Below the pieces are notes generated by a model. That model worked only from the letters and a program-made list of their open reading frames with translations, was not told where the DNA came from and searched no databases. The translations under genes were made by a program, and so were the position numbers. Below are positions 44,274-52,692 of a DNA stretch of 64,000 nt, in pieces. The number at the start of each line of letters is the position of its first letter. The stretch's first letter is position 1. Origin of the DNA: JACKBK01 sp963707275 (lineage in GTDB: Bacteria; Chloroflexota; Anaerolineae; JAAEKA01); NCBI GenBank assembly GCA_963707275.1, contig CAVPPH010000001.1, positions 806,001-870,000 on the forward strand. Reading direction: 5' to 3'.

Positions 44274-45815
44274 ATGAGAGATTGCATAACGACCCCGGCT
44301 GACTGTTCGCCGCTGCCGCCCAACAAGCGGGTCAACTACACCTTTGGTATGGTGCTCGGCGAGCAGGACTTTCGCCAGGAGCAGGAACACTTCGAGTGGA
44401 AACACCGCATCAGCAACCTGCTCTTGCACGGCTACGGCACTGTCTGCGGATTGCAGGTGACGGCGCGGCCGTTGGAGGATGGCTCCGACACGGAAATCTA
44501 CGTCACCAGCGGCTATGCCATCAGCCCGCGCGGCAACTGGATCTGGGTGGACCACGACCAGTGCGCACGCATCGGCGCGTGGCTGCAACGGCACAGCGGC
44601 GATCTGCCCGGGTTTGCCGGTCCCGGATCGTACACCGCCTACGTCAGCCTCTGCTACGACGAGTGTCTGGTGGATCTGGTGCCGGTGGCGGGCCGCGCCT
44701 GCGCTTCCGACGAGGATACCCGCGCCCCGTCGCGCGTGCTGGAGACCTTCCGCACCGAGTTCTCGTGGACGGCGCCCGACCAGGCGGCCGAAGATCAAAC
44801 GAGGGCCTTCGGCGATCTATTGCAGCGCATCGAGATCATCCCGGAAGCTGGCTCGCCACCCGACCCCGATGACAGCGCCTACCTGATCGACCTGGTGCGC
44901 AACCTGGGCCTGGACGAATTGCCGCCTTCACTGTCGCCGCCCGAGGACAGCATCAGCCTGTACGCGTCGACACTTTGCGAGACCATGCGTGAGGCGCTGG
45001 CCGTCTGGGTGACCGAGGTCTGCCCGCGCTTCGAGGGGCGCAGCGACTGCGTGCTGCTGGCTGCCATACACTTCGATGTCGACGCGGCCGGTGCGCTGGT
45101 GGTGGACAGCGTCGAAATCGACGGCGGCAACCGGCCCGTGCTGGTGTCCGACCGGCTGAAGCAGGAGCTGTTCTGCCTCCTCGGCGGGCAGGGCGGCGCA
45201 GGCGGGGTGGCCGGCCCGCCCGGCCCGGCTGGCCCGCAAGGCCCGCCCGGACCTTCAGGTCCGGTTGGAGCTACCGGACCTGAAGGCCTGCCTGGACCCG
45301 CCGGCCCTGCCGGCCCGCAAGGCGAAACAGGTCCTGCCGGACCATCGGGTGCCGGCGTGCCTGGGCCACAAGGCCCGCCTGGAGCGGCTGGACCGCAAGG
45401 CCCTGCTGGTGAAACCGGCCCACAAGGCCCCGCCGGCGCCACTGGCCCGGCAGGCCCGCGCGGCGCCACCGGTCCGGCTGGGCCACAAGGTCCCGCAGGT
45501 ACAGTCAGCGCAGCCGACGGTCGCTTCCAATTCCCTGGCATGGGACGGAACGTCACGATCTTCTCGGAAGTTGAAGACCTGCCGAACGGCCCGGTACCGA
45601 TCACCGTTGCGGTGGAGTTCATGCAGGTCGATGCTGGTCAGGGCAGTGTGACCGGCGACTTTCCGGAGGCCGGCCAGATTCTGGAACGCGGGCCGAACGT
45701 CGCGTTGACGGTCTACTACGTGGACGATGGCACGCGCTTCAGGGTCGCTGCCACCAATATCGCGGCTTTTCCAATCAACGAATTGATCGTCCGATGGTGG
45801 CGCATGGATGTCTGA
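44274..45815 (+). CDS. Collagen-like fibre candidate of the eCIS
   Basis: 513 residues, intact. The N-terminal domain (about 1-305; NYTFGMVLGEQDFRQEQEHF, ISNLLLHGYGTVCGLQVTA) resembles that of the next gene product. Residues 311-408 are a collagen region: 16 Gly-X-Y triplets, a two-residue break (GA), then 16 more, rich in GPP, GPQ, GPA and GET. A compact beta C-terminal domain (409-513; GRFQFPGMGRNVTIF, NELIVRWWRMDV) follows. Bacterial collagen regions form trimeric rods, so this suits a trimeric receptor-binding fibre placed after gpI, where Pvc13-like fibres usually lie. Fibre role is inference. AAGGAGAG sits 6 bases upstream. Confidence 0.8.
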   Translation: MRDCITTPADCSPLPPNKRVNYTFGMVLGEQDFRQEQEHFEWKHRISNLLLHGYGTVCGLQVTARPLEDGSDTEIYVTSGYAISPRGNWIWVDHDQCARIGAWLQRHSGDLPGFAGPGSYTAYVSLCYDECLVDLVPVAGRACASDEDTRAPSRVLETFRTEFSWTAPDQAAEDQTRAFGDLLQRIEIIPEAGSPPDPDDSAYLIDLVRNLGLDELPPSLSPPEDSISLYASTLCETMREALAVWVTEVCPRFEGRSDCVLLAAIHFDVDAAGALVVDSVEIDGGNRPVLVSDRLKQELFCLLGGQGGAGGVAGPPGPAGPQGPPGPSGPVGATGPEGLPGPAGPAGPQGETGPAGPSGAGVPGPQGPPGAAGPQGPAGETGPQGPAGATGPAGPRGATGPAGPQGPAGTVSAADGRFQFPGMGRNVTIFSEVEDLPNGPVPITVAVEFMQVDAGQGSVTGDFPEAGQILERGPNVALTVYYVDDGTRFRVAATNIAAFPINELIVRWWRMDV

Positions 45816-45911
45816 CCGGCAACCCGTGATTAGTAATTAGTGACCGGTTCGGACCGATTATCGATCACCGATTACCGATCACCGGCCACTGCCCCGAAAC
45901 GGAGTAAGACA
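45816..45911. repeat. GATCACCG/ATTAGT repeat spacer
   Basis: GTGATTAGTAATTAGTGACC then ACCGATTATCGATCACCGAT and TACCGATCACCGG. GGAG remains 7 bases before the next ATG. Confidence 0.7.
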
Positions 45912-47262
45912 ATGACCCTTGAACTGCTTGAACCGATGCTGCACGGCGGCATTCGCAATACACACTTCTTCAACGGCCGGTTGCTCACGGCCGGCGACCT
46001 GCGCGCTGAGCAGAAGGCCAACCGCCAGCAGCACCAGCAGCTTGGACTGGCTGTAGGCGCGGGAGTGGTCGAGGGCTACAACGTGCGGCTGGCCGCTTCG
46101 GGCAACAGCGCCAAACCGGTGCTGCGTGTCTCCAAGGGGCTGGCCGTTACCCGCAAGGGCGCCGTGCTGGCCCTGCCTGATGACGTGGATGTTGGCTTGG
46201 TGCGCGAGCCCAGGACAGTGCTGCTCAGCGGGGACGCCGGCCTGTTCGCCATCTGCCGGCCTGAAGCGACTTCGCCGTCAGCCACGGTGGCCGAGGGCGT
46301 CTATCTCTTCGTCGTCTCGCCCGCGTCCGGTTTCGCCGAGCATGCGCCGGTAGTCGGGTTCAATGGCAACGGCGTGGCTTCAGCCTGTGATCACAGCTAC
46401 GCGGTCGAAGGGGTCCGGTTCGGGCTGGTGGGCGTGGACCTTGCCCAGCTCAGCTTCGTCAACGCTGCAACCCGCAGCGAGCTGGTGCAGTTACTGGGGC
46501 AAACCAGCGTGACCAGTCGCACCCGTCTGCGCAACGGGCTGGCGCATCTCTGTTTTGGTACTCAGGAAGCAGCCGGCTTCGCGGCGGACCCGTTCCGGCT
46601 GCCTGCCGGCCAGTCGCCGCTGGCCAGCTACGGGCTGATTGACTGGCTTCGCAGCCGCGGCGACCTGACCGAGTGCGACGTGCCGCTGGCTCTGCTGCTC
46701 TGGACGACGGCCGGCGTGCAGTTCGTGGATCTCTGGTCGGTGCGCCGCACCCCGCAGCCGGCCGCGGTCTCGGGCGTCTGGCCGCTGCAGAGTGGCGCGC
46801 GCCGGCCGACCGAGGGTGAGGCTGCTTTCCTCCAGTTCCAGGCGCAGATCGCCGACATGATCAGTTCTGGCATGTTTGGCGCGAACTCTGACGCAACTGC
46901 ACGCGCTGGACCTGTTTCGCTACCTGCCGGCCGCTGGGCTGATCCCGCTGGCGACAAGTCGTTTCCAGGGCTTCGAGCTGGCCGACTTCTTCGAAGGTAT
47001 GGCTGTGCCTACCCCCGTTCACATCACCGGCGACGAGCTGGCCGCACTGCTGCGCATGGCTCATTCCTTCCCGCCGATTGATCTGGGACGCCAGCAGCAG
47101 GAGCTGGTTTGGCTGTACTACGTGCGTGAAAACATGGAAGCCATCGCGGCCGGAGGGTCCAACCTGCCCCAGCCCTATGTTGTCTTCAGCAGCGGGCACA
47201 TGCCCACCGTCGGCCAGGCGCGCTACAGCCTGGATCACTGGAACTTCGCCAACTACGCCTGA
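45912..47262 (+). CDS. eCIS accessory protein sharing the fibre N-terminal domain (frameshifted)
   Basis: About 450 residues. The N-terminus (NTHFFNGRLLTAGDLRAEQK, GLAVGAGVVEGYNVRLA) lines up with the start of the collagen-like protein: F-x-G-x-L-x-x-x-D-x-R-x-EQ, then G-x-G-x-V-x-G-x-x-V. The middle is beta-rich, then an alpha-helical C-terminus reached through a shift near 46885 (LDLFRYLPAAGLIPL, VHITGDELAALLRMAHSFPP, RQQQELVWLYYVRENMEAIA). It may be a second appendage or an adaptor on the same baseplate site. No enzymatic motif seen. Confidence 0.65.
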
Positions 47263-47295
47263 CCAACGGGCAACGACACCGCAGGAGGTTTGACC

Positions 47296-48513
47296 ATGGC
47301 ACAGAACTTTGCCAATTTAGCTACGCTCGCTCCGCTCGCAACGACCGAACGTCTCACCAACCCCACTGTGCTGGAAATGTTGAGCAGCGCATTGGGCACG
47401 ATCCGGCCCGAAGTGTTCCAACCAGGCGGCTTCACGATCAATCCCGGGTTCGGCGTCCTGCCGGGCGATCAGACGCTGGCGCCGGGCGGATTGCGACCGG
47501 GCGGTGGTCTCCGGCCCACAGCGCCAGACAACCAGACCATCCTGCCGCGGGTGCGTCCCGGCGATGTCATCACCGCCGATCTGATCAACATGGTTTTGCA
47601 GATGCTGGAGACGCTGACTGCCGGGTTGGCCAGTCAGGCCGCCATGTTTGGGCCGGACACAGCCGCACTGAGGCTGGGCAGCCTGGCTCAGGACACCCAC
47701 ACGCTGCTGGCTATGGGCACCGGCTTCGACGCCAACGGCGGCGTCTACCTGGACGGACAATCGCTGCTGGCCGGCCAGCCGACGAGGGGCATCAATCTGG
47801 TGATCCTGGACGCCGAACTGAACCTCAAATATCGCCGGGCCTACGACACCTTTGCCTTCAGCGCACAGGCTGAACTGCTGGCCTCTGACCTGTTGCAGCG
47901 CACCGAGCAAAACGACATCGTCATCGGCATGACCTCGGACGCGTTTTCGTCGCAGCTCACCAGCGGCGCACGCGCCGCGCTGGCATCCGTCGGCGCTGAG
48001 GCGCTGGGACGGGCCAGCCAGGCGCGCGATGGCGCAGCGTTCATCGGCGTCGTACCCAACAACCAGACCCGCGTCAGCTTCAACTACCTGACCTCGGTGC
48101 TGCCTGCCGACCAATCGGGCACCGGCGGGGCGCGGCTGACGGCGCAGCCCTTTGCCTGGGGCTTCTACAGCCGTACCTTGCAACGCTTCCTGTTGGGCGG
48201 GTCGTCGGGCAACATGGCAGCCGTGGGCACTCCGCCAACTGGCGGCGGCGGTCAGGTTGGCGGAGGCAGTGTGGTCGTGCCGCTCGATCCGGGCTTCGGC
48301 CTGTCGCTGCCGCGCGAGGTCCTCGGCGGTCAGTCGGTGTCGATCATTCGCGGCATCGGCGACCGACGTTCCAACGCGCTGCGCGATGCTGGTGTGACCA
48401 ACCTGGCGTTGCTGGCCGAGGCGCAGCCGGAGGTGATCGCCGCGGCCGCGGGTGTCGGCACGTCGTCGGCCACGACATGGATCAACCAGGCACAGTCCTT
48501 GCTGCGCGGCTGA
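47296..48513 (+). CDS. ILEI/FAM3-like domain protein of the eCIS locus
   Basis: 405 residues, AGGAGG 8 bases before the ATG. Helical and Pro/Gly-rich N-terminus (1-150). At about 165-275 lies an ILEI/FAM3-type domain: GINLVILDAELNLKYRRAYD, TFAFSAQAELLASDL, QNDIVIGMTSDAFSSQLTSG, ARAALASVGAE, AFIGVVPN. Such domains occur in animal cytokine-like proteins and glycan-related enzymes and are lectin-like in shape. Gly-rich linker, then a helix-hairpin-helix-like end (VSIIRGIGDRRSNALRDAG, LAEAQPEVIAAAAGVGTSSA). A target-recognition appendage is a reasonable guess, unproved. Confidence 0.7.
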   Translation: MAQNFANLATLAPLATTERLTNPTVLEMLSSALGTIRPEVFQPGGFTINPGFGVLPGDQTLAPGGLRPGGGLRPTAPDNQTILPRVRPGDVITADLINMVLQMLETLTAGLASQAAMFGPDTAALRLGSLAQDTHTLLAMGTGFDANGGVYLDGQSLLAGQPTRGINLVILDAELNLKYRRAYDTFAFSAQAELLASDLLQRTEQNDIVIGMTSDAFSSQLTSGARAALASVGAEALGRASQARDGAAFIGVVPNNQTRVSFNYLTSVLPADQSGTGGARLTAQPFAWGFYSRTLQRFLLGGSSGNMAAVGTPPTGGGGQVGGGSVVVPLDPGFGLSLPREVLGGQSVSIIRGIGDRRSNALRDAGVTNLALLAEAQPEVIAAAAGVGTSSATTWINQAQSLLRG

Positions 48514-50393
48514 TGGCAGCCTCGGGCGCGACCACCATCGCCCGGGCGCGGGTTATCGGTGTGCACGGCGCCGACCGCGCGCTGGCGACGCGGCTGGCGG
48601 TCGCTGGGATGCTGGCCGGCGCGGATCTGCGACCGCCCGGTCTGCCACCGGCCGCAGTGCTGATCGTCGACCGGCTGGCGCTGCCCATCGATCGCCGCCT
48701 GCCGGTCCGACCAGGCGGTCGACTTGACCCGGCTTGGGAACGTGCCGCGCGCGACGTAATGGCCGAGCTATACCGCGCCGCCGTGCGCCCACTGGACGGC
48801 CAAGTGCCGCCAGGATGCCGAGCCGTGTTGTTCCGCGACGAGGCCGAGTTGCTGGCCTGCCTGGCGCTGGACATCAGTCGCGGGCGGGCGGGGGAACGCT
48901 GGTGGTGGCAGTCGTATGGCAAACGGTGGGGCAGGCTGACGCCGGACGCGCTGGTGCTTTTGTTGGCAAACTCGCCGCGTTCCACGCCCGCCGCGTTGCG
49001 TATCCTGGCAGAATGGGGCGCGGTAGCTAGCGTGTTACAGCACTTTTCACCTGGAGAAGCGAGGACGCTGCTCTGGCTGGTTTGCGACGCATTCGCTGCG
49101 CCGCAGCCTGATCTGGCGACGGCGTCGCACATTGCCCGCAGGTTACCGTCGGCATCCGCTTTTGCGGCGCAGCAGTCCGGTGAAGGTTCCCGTGATGCCC
49201 CTCCGTGGCGTCCATACCTGCCGCCCGGTCTGCGACTCACCGATCTGCCGCCGGAGAGCGCTTGCCTGCTGGGCGTCGCGCTAACCCTGGCGCATTCGCC
49301 ATCGGTCGCGCAGGGCGCCGCCTTCACACAGGCGGCCGAGCGCTGGTGGCGCGCCGAAGTGAACGAGCCGCGCGTTGGCGTCGAACCGCAGCAACCTCTC
49401 GCTGAGCAGCCAGCGCACGCTGAGCCGAACCTCAGCCCTGCGGCAAACGGACGCATGGCCCAGCCTCCCGCTGGCGCATCAGACCCGCCCGCAGCAGTCG
49501 AGATTGCCACGGACCGCCAGGCCAAATCAGAGTTGCCAACTTCTCGAAAAGTTGGCAACTCTGCGGAGGTTGGCAACTATGGACGAGTTGGTAACTTCGA
49601 CGCAGCGCCCGACCGCGACGTCCCGCCCGTTGCGCCTCTTCGCGTCGACAACGACCCGGTCGCGATGGAGCGGGTCGAGCCGGTGGAGCGGCTGGACGGC
49701 GTTGCCACTGAACTGGGCGGTGTGCTGTTCCTGATCAACCTGATGCAACGCCTCGACCTGCCCGGCTGCTTCGAGGCTGACTGGCAGCTTGCCAGCCAGG
49801 TCGGTCCGTGGGGCACGCTGGAATTGCTGGCACGTGGCCTGCTGACAGAGTTGCCAACTTTCGGAAAAGTTGGCAACTCTGATTTCGCATCCGACCCGCT
49901 CTGGAGTGCGCTGGCAGCTATCGATGGGCGACGCGCTGGTGTGTTGCCTGGCGGTGCGGTGACGCTTCCCACCAGCCTGCGCGTACCCGCGAACTGGGCG
50001 CGCTGGCTGGACGTTGACGCTGTCATTGTGAGGCTCGGCGAAGCGAACTCAGGCAGGGTGAGCGGGATTGCTTCGCCGGGCCTCGCAATGACGATCGAGA
50101 CACTGACACCGCTGGAAGGCCCGCTGCTCCAGAGCGTAAGCCGCGACCTGCGCGTCTGGTTGGCCGCGGTGACGCCGCTGCTGCTTGCGATACTGTCCAA
50201 CGTGCTGGGCGAAGACTTCGATCCGGTCTCTGATCTGCTGCTTCGCCGCGGTCAGCTTTACGTAACATCCAGTCACGTCGATCTGGTCATGCCGCTGGGC
50301 AGCGTGGCGATGTCGGTTCGCATAGCCGGTTTGGATTTTGACCCCGGTTGGCTGCCTGGGTTTGGCCGGGTCGTGCAGTTTCATTACGAGTAG
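48513..50393 (+). CDS. Large eCIS accessory protein, candidate tape measure (Pvc14 position)
   Basis: 626 residues; ATG overlaps the previous stop (TGATG). The N-terminal ~290 residues are helical and soluble (VMAELYRAAVRPLDGQVPP, RILAEWGAVASVLQHFSPGE). A Pro/Ala-rich variable linker (300-385) follows, then a core with ELGGVLFLINLMQRLDLPGC and FEADWQLASQVGPWGTLELL, loosely like the hydrophobic block of tape-measure-type proteins, and a beta C-terminus. Its position just before the AAA+ gene matches Pvc14, but sequence support is weak. Three palindromic DNA repeats are embedded in frame at 49528-49563, 49846-49881 and 50022-50092. Confidence 0.55.
   Translation: MAASGATTIARARVIGVHGADRALATRLAVAGMLAGADLRPPGLPPAAVLIVDRLALPIDRRLPVRPGGRLDPAWERAARDVMAELYRAAVRPLDGQVPPGCRAVLFRDEAELLACLALDISRGRAGERWWWQSYGKRWGRLTPDALVLLLANSPRSTPAALRILAEWGAVASVLQHFSPGEARTLLWLVCDAFAAPQPDLATASHIARRLPSASAFAAQQSGEGSRDAPPWRPYLPPGLRLTDLPPESACLLGVALTLAHSPSVAQGAAFTQAAERWWRAEVNEPRVGVEPQQPLAEQPAHAEPNLSPAANGRMAQPPAGASDPPAAVEIATDRQAKSELPTSRKVGNSAEVGNYGRVGNFDAAPDRDVPPVAPLRVDNDPVAMERVEPVERLDGVATELGGVLFLINLMQRLDLPGCFEADWQLASQVGPWGTLELLARGLLTELPTFGKVGNSDFASDPLWSALAAIDGRRAGVLPGGAVTLPTSLRVPANWARWLDVDAVIVRLGEANSGRVSGIASPGLAMTIETLTPLEGPLLQSVSRDLRVWLAAVTPLLLAILSNVLGEDFDPVSDLLLRRGQLYVTSSHVDLVMPLGSVAMSVRIAGLDFDPGWLPGFGRVVQFHYE
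49528..49599. repeat. In-frame palindrome GTTGCCAACTT...AAGTTGGCAAC, copy 1
   Basis: CAGAGTTGCCAACTTCTCG then AAAAGTTGGCAACTCTG (49528-49563), followed by a half copy to 49599. It encodes ELPTSRKVGNS plus EVGNYGRVGNF inside a coding region without breaking the frame. Confidence 0.8.
49846..49881. repeat. In-frame palindrome GTTGCCAACTT...AAGTTGGCAAC, copy 2
   Basis: CAGAGTTGCCAACTTTCGG then AAAAGTTGGCAACTCTG, nearly identical to copy 1, encoding ELPTFGKVGNS in the same frame. A third relative lies at 63602-63634. Confidence 0.8.
50022..50092. repeat. In-frame REP-like element
   Basis: Edges GTCATTGTGAGGCTCGGCG and CGGGCCTCGCAATGAC, with GCGAAGCGAA and GATTGCTTCGCC inside: the same element as the intergenic 4389 and 11096 repeats. 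Translated in frame as VIVRLGEANSGRV and SGIASPGLAMT. Confidence 0.75.
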
Positions 50394-50437
50394 TGGCCAT
50401 GGAAGGACAGCCAGTCCTAACTATGAGGAATTTGTTC

Positions 50438-52579
50438 ATGACCAACAGTGCCTTCGATCATCTGCTACGAACTGCCCGCAGCCACTTTCTGCTGCTGATG
50501 TACGCGGCGGTCTACCGGCTGCTGTACACGGTGCATCTGCTGGACAGCGGCGCGCAGGAGGGCGCTTCGGTACACGAGGCGTTCCCCTTCCTGGTCGGTT
50601 ACTTCGACGAGATGCTGCAATTCATGCCGGGCGACATCACCTGGGAAGCAGGCTGGCAGTGGTGGCGGGACGAGTTGGCGCGCTGGGAGGGCGACGCGCG
50701 TGACCTGCCGCTGCTGCGACTGCCCGCCGCGCCTGGTAACGAGGTGGATGCGACTGGCGGACTGTCGCTGGACGGCCGGTTAGCGTTGCTGCTGATCGGC
50801 CTGGTAGAGGAAGACTTGCGCTTTGGCACCGTCTTCGCCCGTTTGCAGCAGCCGCTGATCGGTCGGCGGCCAACCGTCGAATTGGTAGGGCAGGTAGTCC
50901 GCGGCGGCGACGAGAACGGGCTGGACGCGCAGCGCGTCTGCACCGGACTGTTGGCGCTGGGCGTCGTCGAGGCGATCAACCCGGAGGCGGCGCGCGCCGA
51001 GTGGGCGTTGCGGGTGCCGCCAGAGGTGTGGGACGCAATCCGCGGCGATCCGCCGGGCAGGCAGGCCGGTTGGGCCTGGCACGCATCAGAGCAGTTCCCA
51101 CCCATCAGCCAGTTGGTGCTGCCGGAGCACTTTGTTCAGCGGCTGGCGCAAGCGCCGGGCGTGCTGCGGTCTGGCAAGGCCAACACGTTGGTGGTGCGCG
51201 GCACGGCCGGCGCGGATCGCGTCCGGGTGCTGGGCGCGGTCGCCGGCGCCTTGGGAGTGGCGCTGATCGCGGTGGACGGGGCTGAACTGCCCGAGCGACC
51301 GCTGCGCTCCTTGGGGCCGGTCTGCACCATGATCGGCGCGATGCCGACTGTCACCTACGATCTGGGGCCGGGTGAGACGGCCAAGTTGCCAGAGTTGATC
51401 GGCTACGACGGCCCGCTGGGCGTGATCCTGGGGATGGAGGGCGGGCTGCAAGGCAAGCGCGCCGAAGCGGCGCTGTCGCTGGTAATGCCGCCCCTCAAAG
51501 CAGAGCAGCGGCTGCGCTGCTGGCAGGACGCGCTAGGCCAGTCGCCGCCCGACCTGCCGGTGATCGCCGAGCGTTTCCATCTGCCGGATGGCCACATTCG
51601 CCGCGCCGCTGCTACCGCGACCGCCTACGCCGCGCTGGAGGGTCGCACCGAGGTGACGCTGGCCGACGCGCAGGAAGCCTGCCGCGCGTTGAACCGGCAA
51701 TTGCTGGATACGCTGGCAACGCACCTCGACGGCGACGGCTTTTCGTGGGACATGCTGGTCGTCAGCGACGGCGTCGTGGATCGGCTTGGGGAGTTGGAGC
51801 GGCGTTGTCGCTATCGCGAGCGGCTGCCGGAGCGGCTTGGTCCGGCCTTCGGCGCGACCGGCAATCTGGGGGTGCGCGCCCTGCTGACCGGCCCCAGCGG
51901 CACCGGTAAAACGCTGGCGGCCCGCATCCTGGCTGCCGAGCTGGGCATGGATCTGTACCGCGTCGATCTGGCCGCGGTGGTCAACAAGTACATCGGCGAG
52001 ACCGAGAAGAACCTGCATCGGGTGCTTTCCACCGCGGAGGATTTGGACGTGGTGCTGTTGCTGGACGAGGGCGATGCGCTGCTGGGCACACGGACGGAGG
52101 TGCGCTCGTCCAACGACCGTTACGCCAACCTGGAGACCAACTATCTCTTGCAGCGGCTGGAAAACTACCAGGGCATCGTGCTGATCACCACCAACGCTGG
52201 CGAGAACATCGACAGTGCGTTTCAGCGGCGCATGGATGTGGTAGTCAACTTCGTGACGCCGCAGGCTGAGGAGCGCTGGCACATCTGGCAGTTGCATCTG
52301 CCGGACGCGCACACGGTAGACGCGGCCGCATTGGAGCGGATCGCCGTGCGCTGCGCGATGACCGGCGGGCAGATACGCAACGCTGCGCAACTGGCGACGC
52401 TCCTGGCCATGGACAGCCGGGCGGGCGTCGTCAGCGAGGCGCACCTGGAGCAGGCGGTGCACAGCGAGTATCGCAAGGCTGGCGCGACCTCGCCCCTCCA
52501 ACCGCGTCAGAATGGCCACCGCGCCGGCCGCCGCAACGGTATGGCCGCGATGGTGGACGCGTTGAGCGCAGGTCGCTGA
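50438..52579 (+). CDS. eCIS AAA+ ATPase (Pvc15-like)
   Basis: 713 residues. A winged or helical N-terminal region (about 1-430; LLIGLVEEDLRFGTVFARLQ) is followed by a C-terminal AAA+ module: Walker A GPSGTGKT at 485-492, Walker B VVLLLDEGDALLG with Asp543 and Glu544, sensor 1 IVLITTNAGENID, Arg finger AFQRRMDVVV, sensor 2 MTGGQIRNAAQLA. Pvc15/Afp15 ATPases are needed for particle assembly or for loading and unfolding cargo. I chose the ATG at 50438 because GAGGAA is 7 bases upstream; an in-frame ATG at 50399 is possible. Last machine gene before the cargo genes. Confidence 0.93.
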   Translation: MTNSAFDHLLRTARSHFLLLMYAAVYRLLYTVHLLDSGAQEGASVHEAFPFLVGYFDEMLQFMPGDITWEAGWQWWRDELARWEGDARDLPLLRLPAAPGNEVDATGGLSLDGRLALLLIGLVEEDLRFGTVFARLQQPLIGRRPTVELVGQVVRGGDENGLDAQRVCTGLLALGVVEAINPEAARAEWALRVPPEVWDAIRGDPPGRQAGWAWHASEQFPPISQLVLPEHFVQRLAQAPGVLRSGKANTLVVRGTAGADRVRVLGAVAGALGVALIAVDGAELPERPLRSLGPVCTMIGAMPTVTYDLGPGETAKLPELIGYDGPLGVILGMEGGLQGKRAEAALSLVMPPLKAEQRLRCWQDALGQSPPDLPVIAERFHLPDGHIRRAAATATAYAALEGRTEVTLADAQEACRALNRQLLDTLATHLDGDGFSWDMLVVSDGVVDRLGELERRCRYRERLPERLGPAFGATGNLGVRALLTGPSGTGKTLAARILAAELGMDLYRVDLAAVVNKYIGETEKNLHRVLSTAEDLDVVLLLDEGDALLGTRTEVRSSNDRYANLETNYLLQRLENYQGIVLITTNAGENIDSAFQRRMDVVVNFVTPQAEERWHIWQLHLPDAHTVDAAALERIAVRCAMTGGQIRNAAQLATLLAMDSRAGVVSEAHLEQAVHSEYRKAGATSPLQPRQNGHRAGRRNGMAAMVDALSAGR

Positions 52580-52583
52580 CACT

Positions 52584-52668
52584 CGTACTCCTACTCTTTT
52601 CGTCGGCCTTCGGAGAGGACGAGTAAGAGTGCGAGTAAGAGTACGAGTAGGAGTAGGAGTCGGAATAG
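52584..52668. repeat. GAGTA-type short near-tandem repeat with inverted arm
   Basis: CTCGTACTCCTACTC on the left, then GACGAGTAAGAGTGCGAGTA and GAGTACGAGTAGGAGTAGGA on the right. The two parts are complementary. It fills the spacer between the ATPase and the first cargo gene. Confidence 0.75.
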
Positions 52669-52692
52669 AAGTACAACGCGTGGCAAAGCACG

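Noticed and set aside
44879..45622. Antisense Gly/Pro-rich protein opposite the collagen region
   Set aside because: It is the mirror of the GXY-coding DNA; no ribosome site, and the + strand frame continues into conserved flanking domains.
30304..45911. CRISPR array in the repeat-rich spacers
   Set aside because: Units are 7-9 bases with no regular spacers and no cas genes nearby.
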